From NCBI RefSeq assembly GCF_900103875.1, contig NZ_LT629705.1, forward strand, positions 1,440,501 to 1,504,500: a stretch of 64,000 bases of DNA. Reading direction: 5' to 3'. This document shows positions 18,413-27,126 of the stretch, in pieces. The DNA comes from Pseudomonas arsenicoxydans. GTDB taxonomy: Bacteria; Pseudomonadota; Gammaproteobacteria; Pseudomonadales; Pseudomonadaceae. Every line of letters begins with the position of its first letter. The first letter of the stretch is position 1. The notes below the pieces were generated by a model. The model saw only the letters and a list, made by a program, of their open reading frames with translations, was not told the origin of the DNA and searched no databases. The position numbers were made by a program, and so were the translations under genes.

Positions 18413-18484
18413 TTAGCGGGCTTTTGGAGCAACCAGAAAAGCCAGGTTGGCGATTTTGTTAGCTTCCAGAGTAATTGCTTTCAT
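18413..18484 (-). CDS. 23-residue peptide, candidate RiPP precursor
   Basis: A 23-codon frame from ATG (18484) to TAA (18413). An AAGGAG Shine-Dalgarno sequence sits 7 bases before the ATG, the best in this operon. The peptide begins MKAITLEANK and ends LVAPKAR; it has six Ala, three Lys, one Glu, one Thr, and no Cys, Ser, Tyr, Trp or His. It is too short to carry a fold and is followed by a flavin dehydrogenase, a diiron oxygenase and an exporter, so it is probably their substrate. It is not PqqA (no Glu-x3-Tyr). A regulatory leader peptide is the main alternative, but no repeated codon suggests attenuation. Confidence 0.7.
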   Translation of the reverse strand: MKAITLEANKIANLAFLVAPKAR

Positions 18485-18535
18485 GTTGGAACTCCTTGTA
18501 ATTGAAAGTGAGCGCCACCTCGTGGTGACAACTCA

Positions 18536-18563
18536 ATCATAGATAGTAATGGAGGCTTATCAA
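18536..18563 (-). promoter_or_regulatory. Sigma-70 promoter of the peptide operon
   Basis: On the minus strand TTGATA (18558-18563) and TATGAT (18536-18541) are separated by 16 bases; each hexamer matches consensus at five of six positions. Transcription would begin near 18529 and give a 5' leader of about 45 bases before the ATG. Confidence 0.65.
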
Positions 18564-18599
18564 GGAGATATTAGGTAAGAGGCTTCTAGTAATTGTGTC

Positions 18600-18632
18600 G
18601 GATGCATCCTACAAAACAATGAATTTTGTAAG
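18600..18632. promoter_or_regulatory. Two palindromes upstream of the peptide promoter
   Basis: A perfect 10-base palindrome GGATGCATCC (18600-18609) is followed by an inverted repeat with TACAAAA and TTTTGTA arms around seven bases (18611-18631). They lie roughly 70-100 bases upstream of the predicted transcription start, a normal position for an activator or repressor site. No regulator gene is present in the operon. The remaining 18485-18766 gap shows no gene. Confidence 0.4.
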
Positions 18633-18727
18633 TTCTATCCGGTAAAACAAGAAACACAGGGAAACTTCCTGCAACCCAGTAAGACTGCCAGGGTAGGACG
18701 CTTGAGGATTTAATCGCAGATAACAGA

Positions 18728-18749
18728 AGGGGAGCCGATTGGCTCCCCT
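18728..18749 (-). terminator. Terminator after the rRNA methyltransferase gene
   Basis: AGGGGAGCC, a four-base loop and GGCTCCCCT form a nine-pair stem 18 bases after the stop of the minus-strand methyltransferase gene; followed on that strand by TTCTGTT, a modest T-rich tail. Confidence 0.8.
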
Positions 18750-18766
18750 CTTCAAAACCGGCTCGA

Positions 18767-19963
18767 TCAGCTGTTTGGCAGCAGGCGGCAGGTAATGCTT
18801 TTGATGTAGCGGGTTTCGGCGATGGCCGGGTGAACCGGATGATCCGGGCCCTGACCGCCACGCTCCAGAATCTGGATGTTGCGATCCAGGTGACGGGCAC
18901 TGGTCAGCAGGATGTTCTGCAAGTCATCTTCCGGCAGGTGCATCGAGCACGATGCGCTGACCAGGATGCCGTCCTTGCTGAGCAGGCGCATGGCTTGCTC
19001 GTTCAGGCGACGATAAGCGCCTTCACCGTTCTTCATGTCTTTCTTGCGTTTGATGAACGCCGGAGGATCGGCCACGATCACGTCGAAACGTTCTTCGCTG
19101 GCTTTCAGCTCTTTCAGGGCTTCGAACACGTCGCCTTCGATGCAGGTCATTTTCTCGGCGAAACCGTTCAGCGCGGCGTTGCGCTCCACGCCGTCGAGGG
19201 CGAAGGCGGAGGCGTCGACACAGAACACTTCACTGGCACCGAAAGCTGCCGCTTGCACGCCCCAGCCGCCGATGTAGCTATACAGGTCCAGTACGCGTTT
19301 GCCTTTGGCGTAAGGCGCCAGGCGCGCGCGGTTCATGCGGTGATCGTAGAACCAGCCGGTTTTCTGGCCCTGGATGACCGGTGCTTCGAATTTCACGCCG
19401 TTCTCTTCCAGCGCCACCCACTCCGGCACCAGGCCGAACACGGTTTCGACGTAACGGTTGAGGCCTTCGGCGTCACGGGCCGCGGAGTCATTCTTGAACA
19501 GAATGCCGCTTGGCTTGAGCACTTGGGTCAGCGCCGCGATCACGTCTTCTTTATGGGCTTCCATGGTCGCCGAAGCGATCTGCACCACCAGGATGTCGCC
19601 GAAACGGTCGACCACCAGGCCCGGCAGCAGGTCGGAGTCACCGTAGACCAGGCGGTAGAACGGCTTGTTGAACAGGCGGTCGCGCAGGGACAGGGCGACG
19701 TTCAGGCGATGCACCAGCAGCGACTTGTCCAGTGGCAGCTTGATGTCGCGCGACAGCAGGCGGGCGCAGATCAGGTTGTTCGGGCTCATGGCAACGATGC
19801 CCAGCGTCTTGCCGCCGGCCGCTTCGAGGATCGCCTGGTCACCGGCCTTGAAGGCGTGTAACGGGGTGGCGGCTACATCGATTTCATTGCTGTAGACCCA
19901 CAGGTGGCCGTTTCGCAGGCGACGGTCGGCGTTGGCTTTGAGGCGCAGGCTAGGCAGGGACAT
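18767..19963 (-). CDS. rlmI: 23S rRNA (cytosine-5) methyltransferase, RlmI type
   Basis: A 398-residue class I SAM methyltransferase. An N-terminal PUA-like domain (MSLPSLRLKANADRRLRNGH, residues 1-80) is followed by the Rossmann core with VLDLYSYIGGWGVQAAAFGA, FDVIVADPPAFIKRKKD (catalytic DPP motif) and a Cys in SASCSMHL. RlmI methylates C1962 of 23S rRNA. The start at 19963 is chosen because the longer frame adds unrelated residues. The family also contains the close relative RlmK/L C-domain, but domain order fits RlmI. Confidence 0.85.
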   Translation of the reverse strand: MSLPSLRLKANADRRLRNGHLWVYSNEIDVAATPLHAFKAGDQAILEAAGGKTLGIVAMSPNNLICARLLSRDIKLPLDKSLLVHRLNVALSLRDRLFNKPFYRLVYGDSDLLPGLVVDRFGDILVVQIASATMEAHKEDVIAALTQVLKPSGILFKNDSAARDAEGLNRYVETVFGLVPEWVALEENGVKFEAPVIQGQKTGWFYDHRMNRARLAPYAKGKRVLDLYSYIGGWGVQAAAFGASEVFCVDASAFALDGVERNAALNGFAEKMTCIEGDVFEALKELKASEERFDVIVADPPAFIKRKKDMKNGEGAYRRLNEQAMRLLSKDGILVSASCSMHLPEDDLQNILLTSARHLDRNIQILERGGQGPDHPVHPAIAETRYIKSITCRLLPNS

Positions 19964-20141
19964 GACGTCGCTCCGGAAAAAAGAGCGGGAGTATAGCGTG
20001 TTGCGCAAGGCCACGGTTTGGCGGATGGACATGCGGTGAGGCCGCCGGGCATTTGATTAAACTTCGGGCGATGTCGCCGCCAAGGTGTCGGATCAAACTT
20101 TATAAGGGTTAGAATCGCCGCCTGACCCAGAGTGTGTACTT

Positions 20142-21011
20142 ATGTCCCAAGAGCTGACGACCGAACAGATTCAACAGTCCCTGCAAGGCATCAGCGTGCC
20201 GGCTCAGCCGCAGATCATGGTGGATTTGCAGATGGAGCAGTACATGCCCGATCCTGACCTGGAGGTGATCGCCAAGCTGATCTCCCAGGACCCGGGGCTC
20301 TCTGGCGCTCTGCTGAAGATCATCAACTCGCCGTATTACGGCTTGAGCAACAAGATTGCCTCGATCCAGCGTGCGGTGAATCTGCTGGGCAGCCGTTCGG
20401 TCATCAACCTGATCAACGCGCAGTCGATCAAGGGCGAGATGAACGACGACACCATCGTTGCCTTGAACCGGTTCTGGGATACGTCCCAGGACGTGGCAAT
20501 GACGTGCCTGACCCTGGCCAAGCGTATCGGCGCCCAGGCAGGTGACGAGGCGTATGCGTTGGGTCTGTTCCACGACTGCGGCGTGCCCCTGATGCTGCAG
20601 CGCTTCCCCAATTACATGACTGTGGTGGCGGAGGCTTACGCCAACGCCAGTGCCGAGTGCCGGGTAGTGGATACCGAGAATCGGGCATTCAATACCAACC
20701 ATGCCGTGGTCGGGTACTACACCGCCAAATCCTGGCGCCTGCCGGAGCATGTGAGTGCGGCCATCGCCAATCACCACAATGCGTTGGCGATTTTCAGCGA
20801 CGAGTCTTCGCGTAACGCCCAGCTCAAGAACCTGTTGGCGATCCTGAAAATGGCCGAGCACATTTGTGCGTCGTACCGGGTGCTGGGTAATCAGACCGAA
20901 GACCATGAATGGAATAGCATCGCACCTCTGGTGCTCGATTATGTCGGCCTCTCGGACTACGACTTCGACACCCTCAAACAAACGATCCGCGACCTCAGCA
21001 CTCACCGCTGA
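20142..21011 (+). CDS. HDOD-domain protein
   Basis: A 289-residue protein with a single HDOD domain, which resembles HD phosphohydrolases but usually lacks the catalytic pair. Recognisable parts are DPGLSGALLKIINSPYYGL, RAVNLLGSRSVINLI and YALGLFHDCGVPLML, the last retaining an His-Asp pair. HDOD proteins act in signalling, cell-cycle or motility control, often through protein contacts. It lies 28 bases before mutM in the same direction; co-transcription is likely, a shared function is not implied. Confidence 0.9.
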   Translation: MSQELTTEQIQQSLQGISVPAQPQIMVDLQMEQYMPDPDLEVIAKLISQDPGLSGALLKIINSPYYGLSNKIASIQRAVNLLGSRSVINLINAQSIKGEMNDDTIVALNRFWDTSQDVAMTCLTLAKRIGAQAGDEAYALGLFHDCGVPLMLQRFPNYMTVVAEAYANASAECRVVDTENRAFNTNHAVVGYYTAKSWRLPEHVSAAIANHHNALAIFSDESSRNAQLKNLLAILKMAEHICASYRVLGNQTEDHEWNSIAPLVLDYVGLSDYDFDTLKQTIRDLSTHR

Positions 21012-21039
21012 GCGTTGGACAGCCTGATTCGAGAACAGC

Positions 21040-21852
21040 ATGCCTGAACTGCCAGAAGTCGAAACCACTCGCCGCGGGATTGCGCCACACCTGGAGGGCC
21101 AACGCGTCAGCCGGGTGATCGTGCGTGACCGTCGCTTGCGCTGGCCGATTCCGGAGGATCTTGATGTGCGGCTGTCCGGCCAGCGCATTGTGCTGGTAGA
21201 ACGACGCGCCAAGTACCTGTTGATCAATGCCGAGGTCGGTACGCTGATCAGCCATTTGGGCATGTCGGGGAATTTGCGGCTGGTGGAAGTCGGCATGCCG
21301 GCGGCCAAGCATGAACATGTGGACATTGAGCTGGAGTCGGGCCTGGCCCTGCGTTACACCGACCCGAGACGGTTTGGCGCGATGCTCTGGAGCCTTGATC
21401 CGCTCAATCACGAACTGCTGATTCGCCTGGGGCCGGAGCCGTTGACCGACCTGTTTGATGGCGAGCGCTTGTTCCAGCAATCGCGCGGACGCTCCATGGC
21501 GGTCAAGCCGTTCATCATGGACAACGCTGTGGTAGTGGGTGTCGGCAATATCTATGCGACCGAAGCGTTGTTCGCCGCCGGCATCGATCCGCGCCGCGAG
21601 GCCAAGAGCATTTCCCGGGCGCGCTATTTGAAGCTGGCGATCGAGATCAAGCGCATTCTGGCCGCCGCTATCGAGCGCGGTGGCACCACGCTGCGCGACT
21701 TCATTGGCGGCGACGGTCAGCCGGGTTATTTCCAGCAGGAACTGTTTGTGTACGGCCGTGGCGGCGCACAGTGCAAAGTCTGTGGCACAGAACTTCGGGA
21801 AGTGAAACTGGGGCAGCGCGCCAGCGTCTTTTGCCCGCGTTGCCAGAGCTGA
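21040..21852 (+). CDS. mutM: Formamidopyrimidine-DNA glycosylase
   Basis: A 270-residue DNA repair enzyme that removes 8-oxoguanine and opens the backbone as a lyase. It starts [13 protein letters not shown], where Pro2 is the nucleophile and Glu3 the catalytic acid once Met is removed. Lys in [10 protein letters not shown], the helix-two-turn-helix [12 protein letters not shown] and the C-terminal zinc finger (CKVCGTEL...CPRCQ) are intact. Normal length. Confidence 0.98.
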   Translation: MPELPEVETTRRGIAPHLEGQRVSRVIVRDRRLRWPIPEDLDVRLSGQRIVLVERRAKYLLINAEVGTLISHLGMSGNLRLVEVGMPAAKHEHVDIELESGLALRYTDPRRFGAMLWSLDPLNHELLIRLGPEPLTDLFDGERLFQQSRGRSMAVKPFIMDNAVVVGVGNIYATEALFAAGIDPRREAKSISRARYLKLAIEIKRILAAAIERGGTTLRDFIGGDGQPGYFQQELFVYGRGGAQCKVCGTELREVKLGQRASVFCPRCQS

Positions 21853-21906
21853 TACGTCTCAGGGTCTATAGTCAGTGTTCTCACTGCCTAGCCGAAGGAC
21901 CGTGCC

Positions 21907-22230
21907 ATGAATTCGTTTCGAACCCTTGTCGTTGCGCTGCTGCTGAGCATCGGTGCACCCGCGCTGGCGGCCAGCAACGGCAGCGGAGACCCTCGGTACA
22001 CCATCCAGAATCCCCCAGCGTACGCCATGATCGGTGACTTGCTGATCGCCCGACCTTTGCTGGTCGTGGCGACGGTGATCGGTGCCGGGGTGTTTGTCGT
22101 GTCGTTGCCGTTCACTGCGCTGGGTGGCGGTGTGGGCGATGCGGGGCAGGCGTTGGTGGTAGATCCGGCCAAAGCGGCGTTCGTGCGGTGCCTGGGGTGT
22201 ATCGGGGAAGGGTTTGAGCAGCGGGAGTGA
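21907..22230 (+). CDS. Small exported protein with one hydrophobic segment
   Basis: A 107-residue protein. A signal peptide is visible ([19 protein letters not shown]), then a hydrophobic stretch ([22 protein letters not shown]) and a C-terminal region with a CLGC pair. Homologues are common beside mutM in Pseudomonas and are usually called hypothetical or multidrug transporter, the latter without support. A role at the inner membrane is likely, function unknown. Confidence 0.75.
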   Translation: MNSFRTLVVALLLSIGAPALAASNGSGDPRYTIQNPPAYAMIGDLLIARPLLVVATVIGAGVFVVSLPFTALGGGVGDAGQALVVDPAKAAFVRCLGCIGEGFEQRE

Positions 22231-22263
22231 ATCCAGTTGAATCTTCGGTGTTGTTGAAGACCT

Positions 22264-22329
22264 CATCGCGGGCAAGCCCGCTCCCACAAGGATCGTGTAA
22301 ATCCTGTGGGAGCGGGCTTGCCCGCGATG
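22264..22329. repeat. REP pair (two inverted copies, close spacing)
   Basis: Perfect REP copies at 22264-22288 and 22305-22329 are separated by only 16 bases, giving a compact hairpin between the convergent small protein and ferredoxin genes. Confidence 0.95.
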
Positions 22330-22353
22330 GCGTCAGGCCAGACACCACAAAAT

Positions 22354-23274
<921 letters not shown>

Positions 23275-23302
23275 CTATAGACGATGGGAATATTCGCCCT
23301 TT

Positions 23303-24898
23303 TCAAGGATTTTTCAAACGTTCGGCGAGCGAAGTCGCCAGTTGCGCCGTCAGCCCGTAGACCGACAATTGCGGGTTTGCGCCAATGCTGGTGGGGAATA
23401 GCGAGCCATCGTGGATCGACAGATTGCTCAGTTGATGGTGACGACCGAGGCTGTCGGTCACCGCGTTTTTCGGGTCTTCGCCCATGGCGCAACCGCCCAT
23501 CACATGAGCGCTGCCCAAGCGCGTGCGATACAACTCCAGGCTCAAACCGTCGATCAGCGTGCGCGCTTCGGCCAGAGTTTTCACGTAGCGAGCGTCGGCG
23601 TGCATCGGCATGACGGCGCTGGCGCCGCCGGCGAACTGGATCTCGGCCATGCTGTGGAAGGCCCGGCGCAAACCGTCCCAGGCATACGCTGAAACCTGAT
23701 AATCGAGCACCGGCGTGTTGTCACCACGCAACTCGACGCTGCCGCCGGGGCTGTCAGGATGGAAACCGTCGCGCAGCAACGCCAGCATGGCGTGGGTATG
23801 GGGCAGGTTTTCCATGTGCCGGGCGTTTTCCTCGCCGAAACCGCCGAGCAAAGTGGTCGCCAGCGCCGGGTGCAGCGGCGGCACTTCAAGTTTGTAGGAC
23901 ATCTTGCCGATGGTGCCGTCCTGCCATTGGAAATGGTCGGAATAGATCGACTGCGGCGCGCCGTAGAACGGGTTGATGACGTCGTCGAACAGCCCGGCGG
24001 ACATGTTCACCAGGTGCAGGAACGTGCGCTTGCCCAAGCGTTTGTGCGGATCGGGTGCGTCTGAACGCAGAAGCAGCGCCGGGCTGTTGATTCCGCCGCC
24101 GGCCAGTACGTAATGCCGCGCCTTGACCATGATCGTCTTGCCGGTGGGCGCAACGCAGCGCTCATCCATCGCGACACATTTGAGCCCCGAGACCTTGCCA
24201 TCCTTGATCGAGAGCGTTTCAGCGCGGGCCAGATAAAGCAGCTCGCCGCCGTTTTCCAGGGTCGCCGGAATGGTCGTCACCATCATGGATTGCTTGGCGT
24301 TGGTCGGGCAGCCCATGCCGCAATAGCCAAGGTTCCAGCAGCCGCGGACGTTGCGCGGGATCACATGCCAGCTGTATCCGAGCTTTTCGCAGCCTTTGCG
24401 GATCACGTCATTGTTGGCATTGGGCGGCACCCTCCACGGCGCGACGCCCAGGCGTTGTTCCATTTTTTCGAACCAGGGCGCCATCTCGGCGGAACTGTGG
24501 CCTTTGACGTCATGTTCCCTGGCCCAGTGTTCGAGGGTCGGGTCCGGGGTGCGAAAGCTCGATGTCCAATTGATCAGCGTGGTTCCGCCCACTGCACGGC
24601 CCTGAAGGATGGTGATCGCGCCGTCCTTGCTCATGCGCCCGATGCCTTCCTGATAGAGGCTGGTGTAGGCCTGGTCTTCAAGCATCTTGAAGTCGCTGCT
24701 GGTCTTGAGCGGGCCTTCTTCGATCAGCAGCACCTTGTAGCCGGCGGCGCTGAGGATTTCGGCGGTGGTCCCGCCACCGGCGCCGCTGCCGATAATCGCC
24801 ACGTCCGCTTCCAGGGTCAGGTCCTGGGTCAATTGCGAGCCGTTGTGGGTTTTCCAGCCACGGGCCATGCCTTCGCGGAACGGATCGGGTACGGGCAT
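23303..24898 (-). CDS. laoA: GMC-family long-chain alcohol dehydrogenase, LaoA-like
   Basis: A 531-residue FAD enzyme of the glucose-methanol-choline family. Near residue 35 is the dinucleotide fold VAIIGSGAGGGTTAEILSAAG, then VGGTTLINWTSSFRTP and the C-terminal SAHVMGGCAMGEDPKN region holding the catalytic His. A CWNLGYCGMGCPTNAKQSM cysteine cluster is typical of long-chain alcohol oxidases. With the adjoining small Tat protein, aldehyde dehydrogenase and TetR gene it reproduces the lao locus recalled from P. aeruginosa, which oxidises long-chain alcohols from detergents and alkanes. Confidence 0.8.
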   Translation of the reverse strand: MPVPDPFREGMARGWKTHNGSQLTQDLTLEADVAIIGSGAGGGTTAEILSAAGYKVLLIEEGPLKTSSDFKMLEDQAYTSLYQEGIGRMSKDGAITILQGRAVGGTTLINWTSSFRTPDPTLEHWAREHDVKGHSSAEMAPWFEKMEQRLGVAPWRVPPNANNDVIRKGCEKLGYSWHVIPRNVRGCWNLGYCGMGCPTNAKQSMMVTTIPATLENGGELLYLARAETLSIKDGKVSGLKCVAMDERCVAPTGKTIMVKARHYVLAGGGINSPALLLRSDAPDPHKRLGKRTFLHLVNMSAGLFDDVINPFYGAPQSIYSDHFQWQDGTIGKMSYKLEVPPLHPALATTLLGGFGEENARHMENLPHTHAMLALLRDGFHPDSPGGSVELRGDNTPVLDYQVSAYAWDGLRRAFHSMAEIQFAGGASAVMPMHADARYVKTLAEARTLIDGLSLELYRTRLGSAHVMGGCAMGEDPKNAVTDSLGRHHQLSNLSIHDGSLFPTSIGANPQLSVYGLTAQLATSLAERLKNP

Positions 24899-24938
24899 TA
24901 TCAGGTTCTCTTGTTATTTTTTGGATGAACACGGTCAA

Positions 24939-24963
24939 TGTGGGAGCGGGCTTGCCCGCGATG
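24939..24963. repeat. Single REP copy between laoB and laoA
   Basis: One REP copy in the 79-base gap between two genes of the same operon; it could modulate expression of laoA relative to laoB and laoC. Confidence 0.9.
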
Positions 24964-24977
24964 GAGTCGACTCGGTT

Positions 24978-25523
24978 TCAGACCGTAGGCGGCCCCGGAT
25001 ACCCGCAGTGCACCCACGATTGCGCGCGGCTGTACCACGCCATCATCACCAGTTGCAGCAAGGAGCTATGTCCCATGCGCAACAGGCTCAACGAACTGTT
25101 TTCCCAGCGATCGAGGAAGTGCCGGATCTCATCGGCACTGGCGTTTTCCCAGCTGCCCCAGATCCCGGTCAGCGGCCCGCGCGTCACGGCCATCCCCAGC
25201 ACATCGAACAACTGTTGGGTCAGCTTGAGCATTTCCGGCGACAAGTGATTTAGGGAGTTATCCAGGCTGTGCAGGGTGTCAGCGACGGCATTCGGCATTT
25301 TCTCGACGGCCACCGCGCCGTTGAGCATCACCGGCACCAGCGCCCGAAGAAACAGCAGGTCGGCGCGGCGCAGGATCGCAAAACCGTCGGCAGGAATACT
25401 GGACGAGCAGCCGCTGAGGCTTGCGCCCAATCCGGCCGTGGCCAGAAAAGCGCTCGCACCGAGGCTGAATTTAAGCAGGCCGCGCCGGGACAGCGCGGGT
25501 GTTGCAGGCAGGCTTGGGCTCAT
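24978..25523 (-). CDS. laoB: Tat-exported small protein, LaoB-like
   Basis: A 181-residue protein. The N-terminus is a twin-arginine signal (LSRRGLLKFSLGASAFLATA) followed by a lipobox-like LSGC at about residue 40, so it may be a lipidated, Tat-exported partner. The rest has no motif I recognise beyond WENSSLSLLRMGHSSLLQLVMM. It lies between the GMC and aldehyde dehydrogenase genes and in the lao locus is needed for alcohol oxidation; membrane anchoring of LaoA is a plausible role. Confidence 0.75.
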   Translation of the reverse strand: MSPSLPATPALSRRGLLKFSLGASAFLATAGLGASLSGCSSSIPADGFAILRRADLLFLRALVPVMLNGAVAVEKMPNAVADTLHSLDNSLNHLSPEMLKLTQQLFDVLGMAVTRGPLTGIWGSWENASADEIRHFLDRWENSSLSLLRMGHSSLLQLVMMAWYSRAQSWVHCGYPGPPTV

Positions 25524-25551
25524 TATTGTTATTACCCGGCAGAGGTGAGCG

Positions 25552-26982
25552 TTAGCGGATAAACAGCTTCTGGATCAATTTCTGAATAGCTTTGCCGTAC
25601 GGCGGATAAATCAGTTTCGCCGCGTTGAAGCGCTGTTTGATCAGCACACCCTTGGCCTTGCTGAAGGTCAGGAAACCTTCGTGACCGTGGTAATGGCCCA
25701 TGCCCGAGGCGCCGATGCCACCGAACGGCATATCGTCTTGCGCGACATGCAGCAGCGTGTCGTTGAGGCAAACACCCCCGGAATGGGTCTCGTGGAGCAC
25801 GCGCTGTTGTTCGCGTTTGTCGTAGCCGAAGTAATACAACGCCAGCGGGCGAGGGCGCTGGTTGATGTAGGCAAATGCCTGATCCAGATCCGCGTACGGC
25901 ACGATGGGCAGCACTGGGCCGAAGATTTCGTCCTGCATCACGGTCATGTCGTCACTGACGTTGAGCAACAGACTATGGCTCATGCGTCGACCCTGGCCTT
26001 GATCGAACAGCGGAATCAGCAACGCGCCCTTGCTGGTGGCATCGCTGATGTAGCCGTTGAGCCGCGCCAGTTGCCGGTCGTTGATGATGGCGGTGTAGTC
26101 CGGGTTGTCGGCCAGTGTCGGATAAAACCCGCGCACCGCCTGACGATAGGCTTCGACGAACCCGCCTACGCGATCTTCCGGCACCAACACATAATCCGGG
26201 GCCACACAGGTTTGCCCGGCGTTCAGGGTTTTGCCGAAAGCGATGCGCTCGGCAGCGTCCTTGAGCGGTACATCGCGCGAAACAATGGCCGGGGATTTGC
26301 CGCCGAGTTCGAGGGTCACCGGGGTCAGGTTCTCGGCCGCCGCGCGCATCACGTGTTTACCGACGCTGGTGGCACCGGTGAACAGCAGGTGATCGAAACG
26401 CAATCTGGAGAAGGCCACGCCGACATCGGCTTCGCCCAGCACCACGCAAACCAGGTCTTCGGGAAAGATCCGGGCGAATAAATCCTTGAGCAGCAAACCG
26501 GTCGCAGGTGTCGACTCGCTGAGTTTGAGCATCACCCGATTGCCTGCCGACAGCGCACCCACCAACGGGCCGATGGCCAGATACAGCGGGTAGTTCCACG
26601 GCACAATCACGCCGACCACGCCCAGCGGCTGGTAGACAACTTTGGCCGACGCCGGTTGAAAAGCGATGCCGACCTTGCGCCGCGAAGGTTTCATCCAGCC
26701 CTTGAGGTGCTGACTGGCGTAGTGAATGCCGTGCAGGCTGGGCATCAGTTCGGCGAGCAGGGTTTCATCGGCACTGCGGTGGCTGAAGTCCTGGCTGATG
26801 GCATCGATCAGCACCTCGCGCTCATTGCTCAACATATCCCGCAGGGCTTTGAGCCATTGCTGGCGCTGGGCAGCCGGCGGCATCGGGTTGGCGGCGTAGG
26901 CTGCGCGTTGCGCGTCGAACAGGGTTTGGAGAGCCTCCAGGGGCTGCTGCGGATTCTGCAGGTAGGCAATGTCAGCAGTCAT
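25552..26982 (-). CDS. laoC: Aldehyde dehydrogenase, LaoC/coniferyl-aldehyde type
   Basis: A 476-residue NAD(P)-dependent aldehyde dehydrogenase. The catalytic Cys is in TLNAGQTCVAPDYVLV, the general-base Glu in TLELGGKSPAIV, and VIVPWNYPLYLAIGPLVGAL is the cofactor loop. The C-terminal SHSLLLNVSDDMTVMQDEIFGP and hydrophobic tail resemble coniferyl/fatty aldehyde dehydrogenases. Start at 26982 has GGAG eight bases upstream; the ATG at 27012 lies within the predicted operator and is rejected. It would oxidise the aldehyde made by LaoA. Confidence 0.85.
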   Translation of the reverse strand: MTADIAYLQNPQQPLEALQTLFDAQRAAYAANPMPPAAQRQQWLKALRDMLSNEREVLIDAISQDFSHRSADETLLAELMPSLHGIHYASQHLKGWMKPSRRKVGIAFQPASAKVVYQPLGVVGVIVPWNYPLYLAIGPLVGALSAGNRVMLKLSESTPATGLLLKDLFARIFPEDLVCVVLGEADVGVAFSRLRFDHLLFTGATSVGKHVMRAAAENLTPVTLELGGKSPAIVSRDVPLKDAAERIAFGKTLNAGQTCVAPDYVLVPEDRVGGFVEAYRQAVRGFYPTLADNPDYTAIINDRQLARLNGYISDATSKGALLIPLFDQGQGRRMSHSLLLNVSDDMTVMQDEIFGPVLPIVPYADLDQAFAYINQRPRPLALYYFGYDKREQQRVLHETHSGGVCLNDTLLHVAQDDMPFGGIGASGMGHYHGHEGFLTFSKAKGVLIKQRFNAAKLIYPPYGKAIQKLIQKLFIR

Positions 26983-27011
26983 GATCGGCTCCGGATTTAT
27001 TGTAATCAGCA

Positions 27012-27041
27012 CTTTCTAGAGTCTATGCTCTATAAAGTCAA
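27012..27041 (-). promoter_or_regulatory. laoC promoter with embedded palindromic operator
   Basis: On the minus strand TTGACT (27036-27041), 17 bases, TAGAAA (27013-27018) form a promoter. Inside it lies a palindrome with 10-base arms, CTTTCTAGAG (27012-27021) and CTCTATAAAG (27028-27037), one mismatch, six-base centre. The position between -35 and -10 suits repression by the TetR-type product of the divergent gene. Confidence 0.6.
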
Positions 27042-27126
27042 ATGACATCCTGGTGCAGCTTTGTTTATCCACCCGCGGATAGGTCGTAAGATGCCCGTCA
27101 ACGCACTCTGAATTAAAGCTCAAGCC

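Noticed and set aside
18413..18484. PqqA, the PQQ precursor, as identity of the 23-residue peptide
   Set aside because: Length fits, but PqqA needs a Glu-x3-Tyr pair and pqqB-E neighbours; the peptide has no Tyr and the neighbours differ.
26983..27012. Upstream ATG at 27012 as the laoC start
   Set aside because: It lies inside the predicted operator and promoter; the ATG at 26982 has a proper GGAG site and matches the family's N-terminus.
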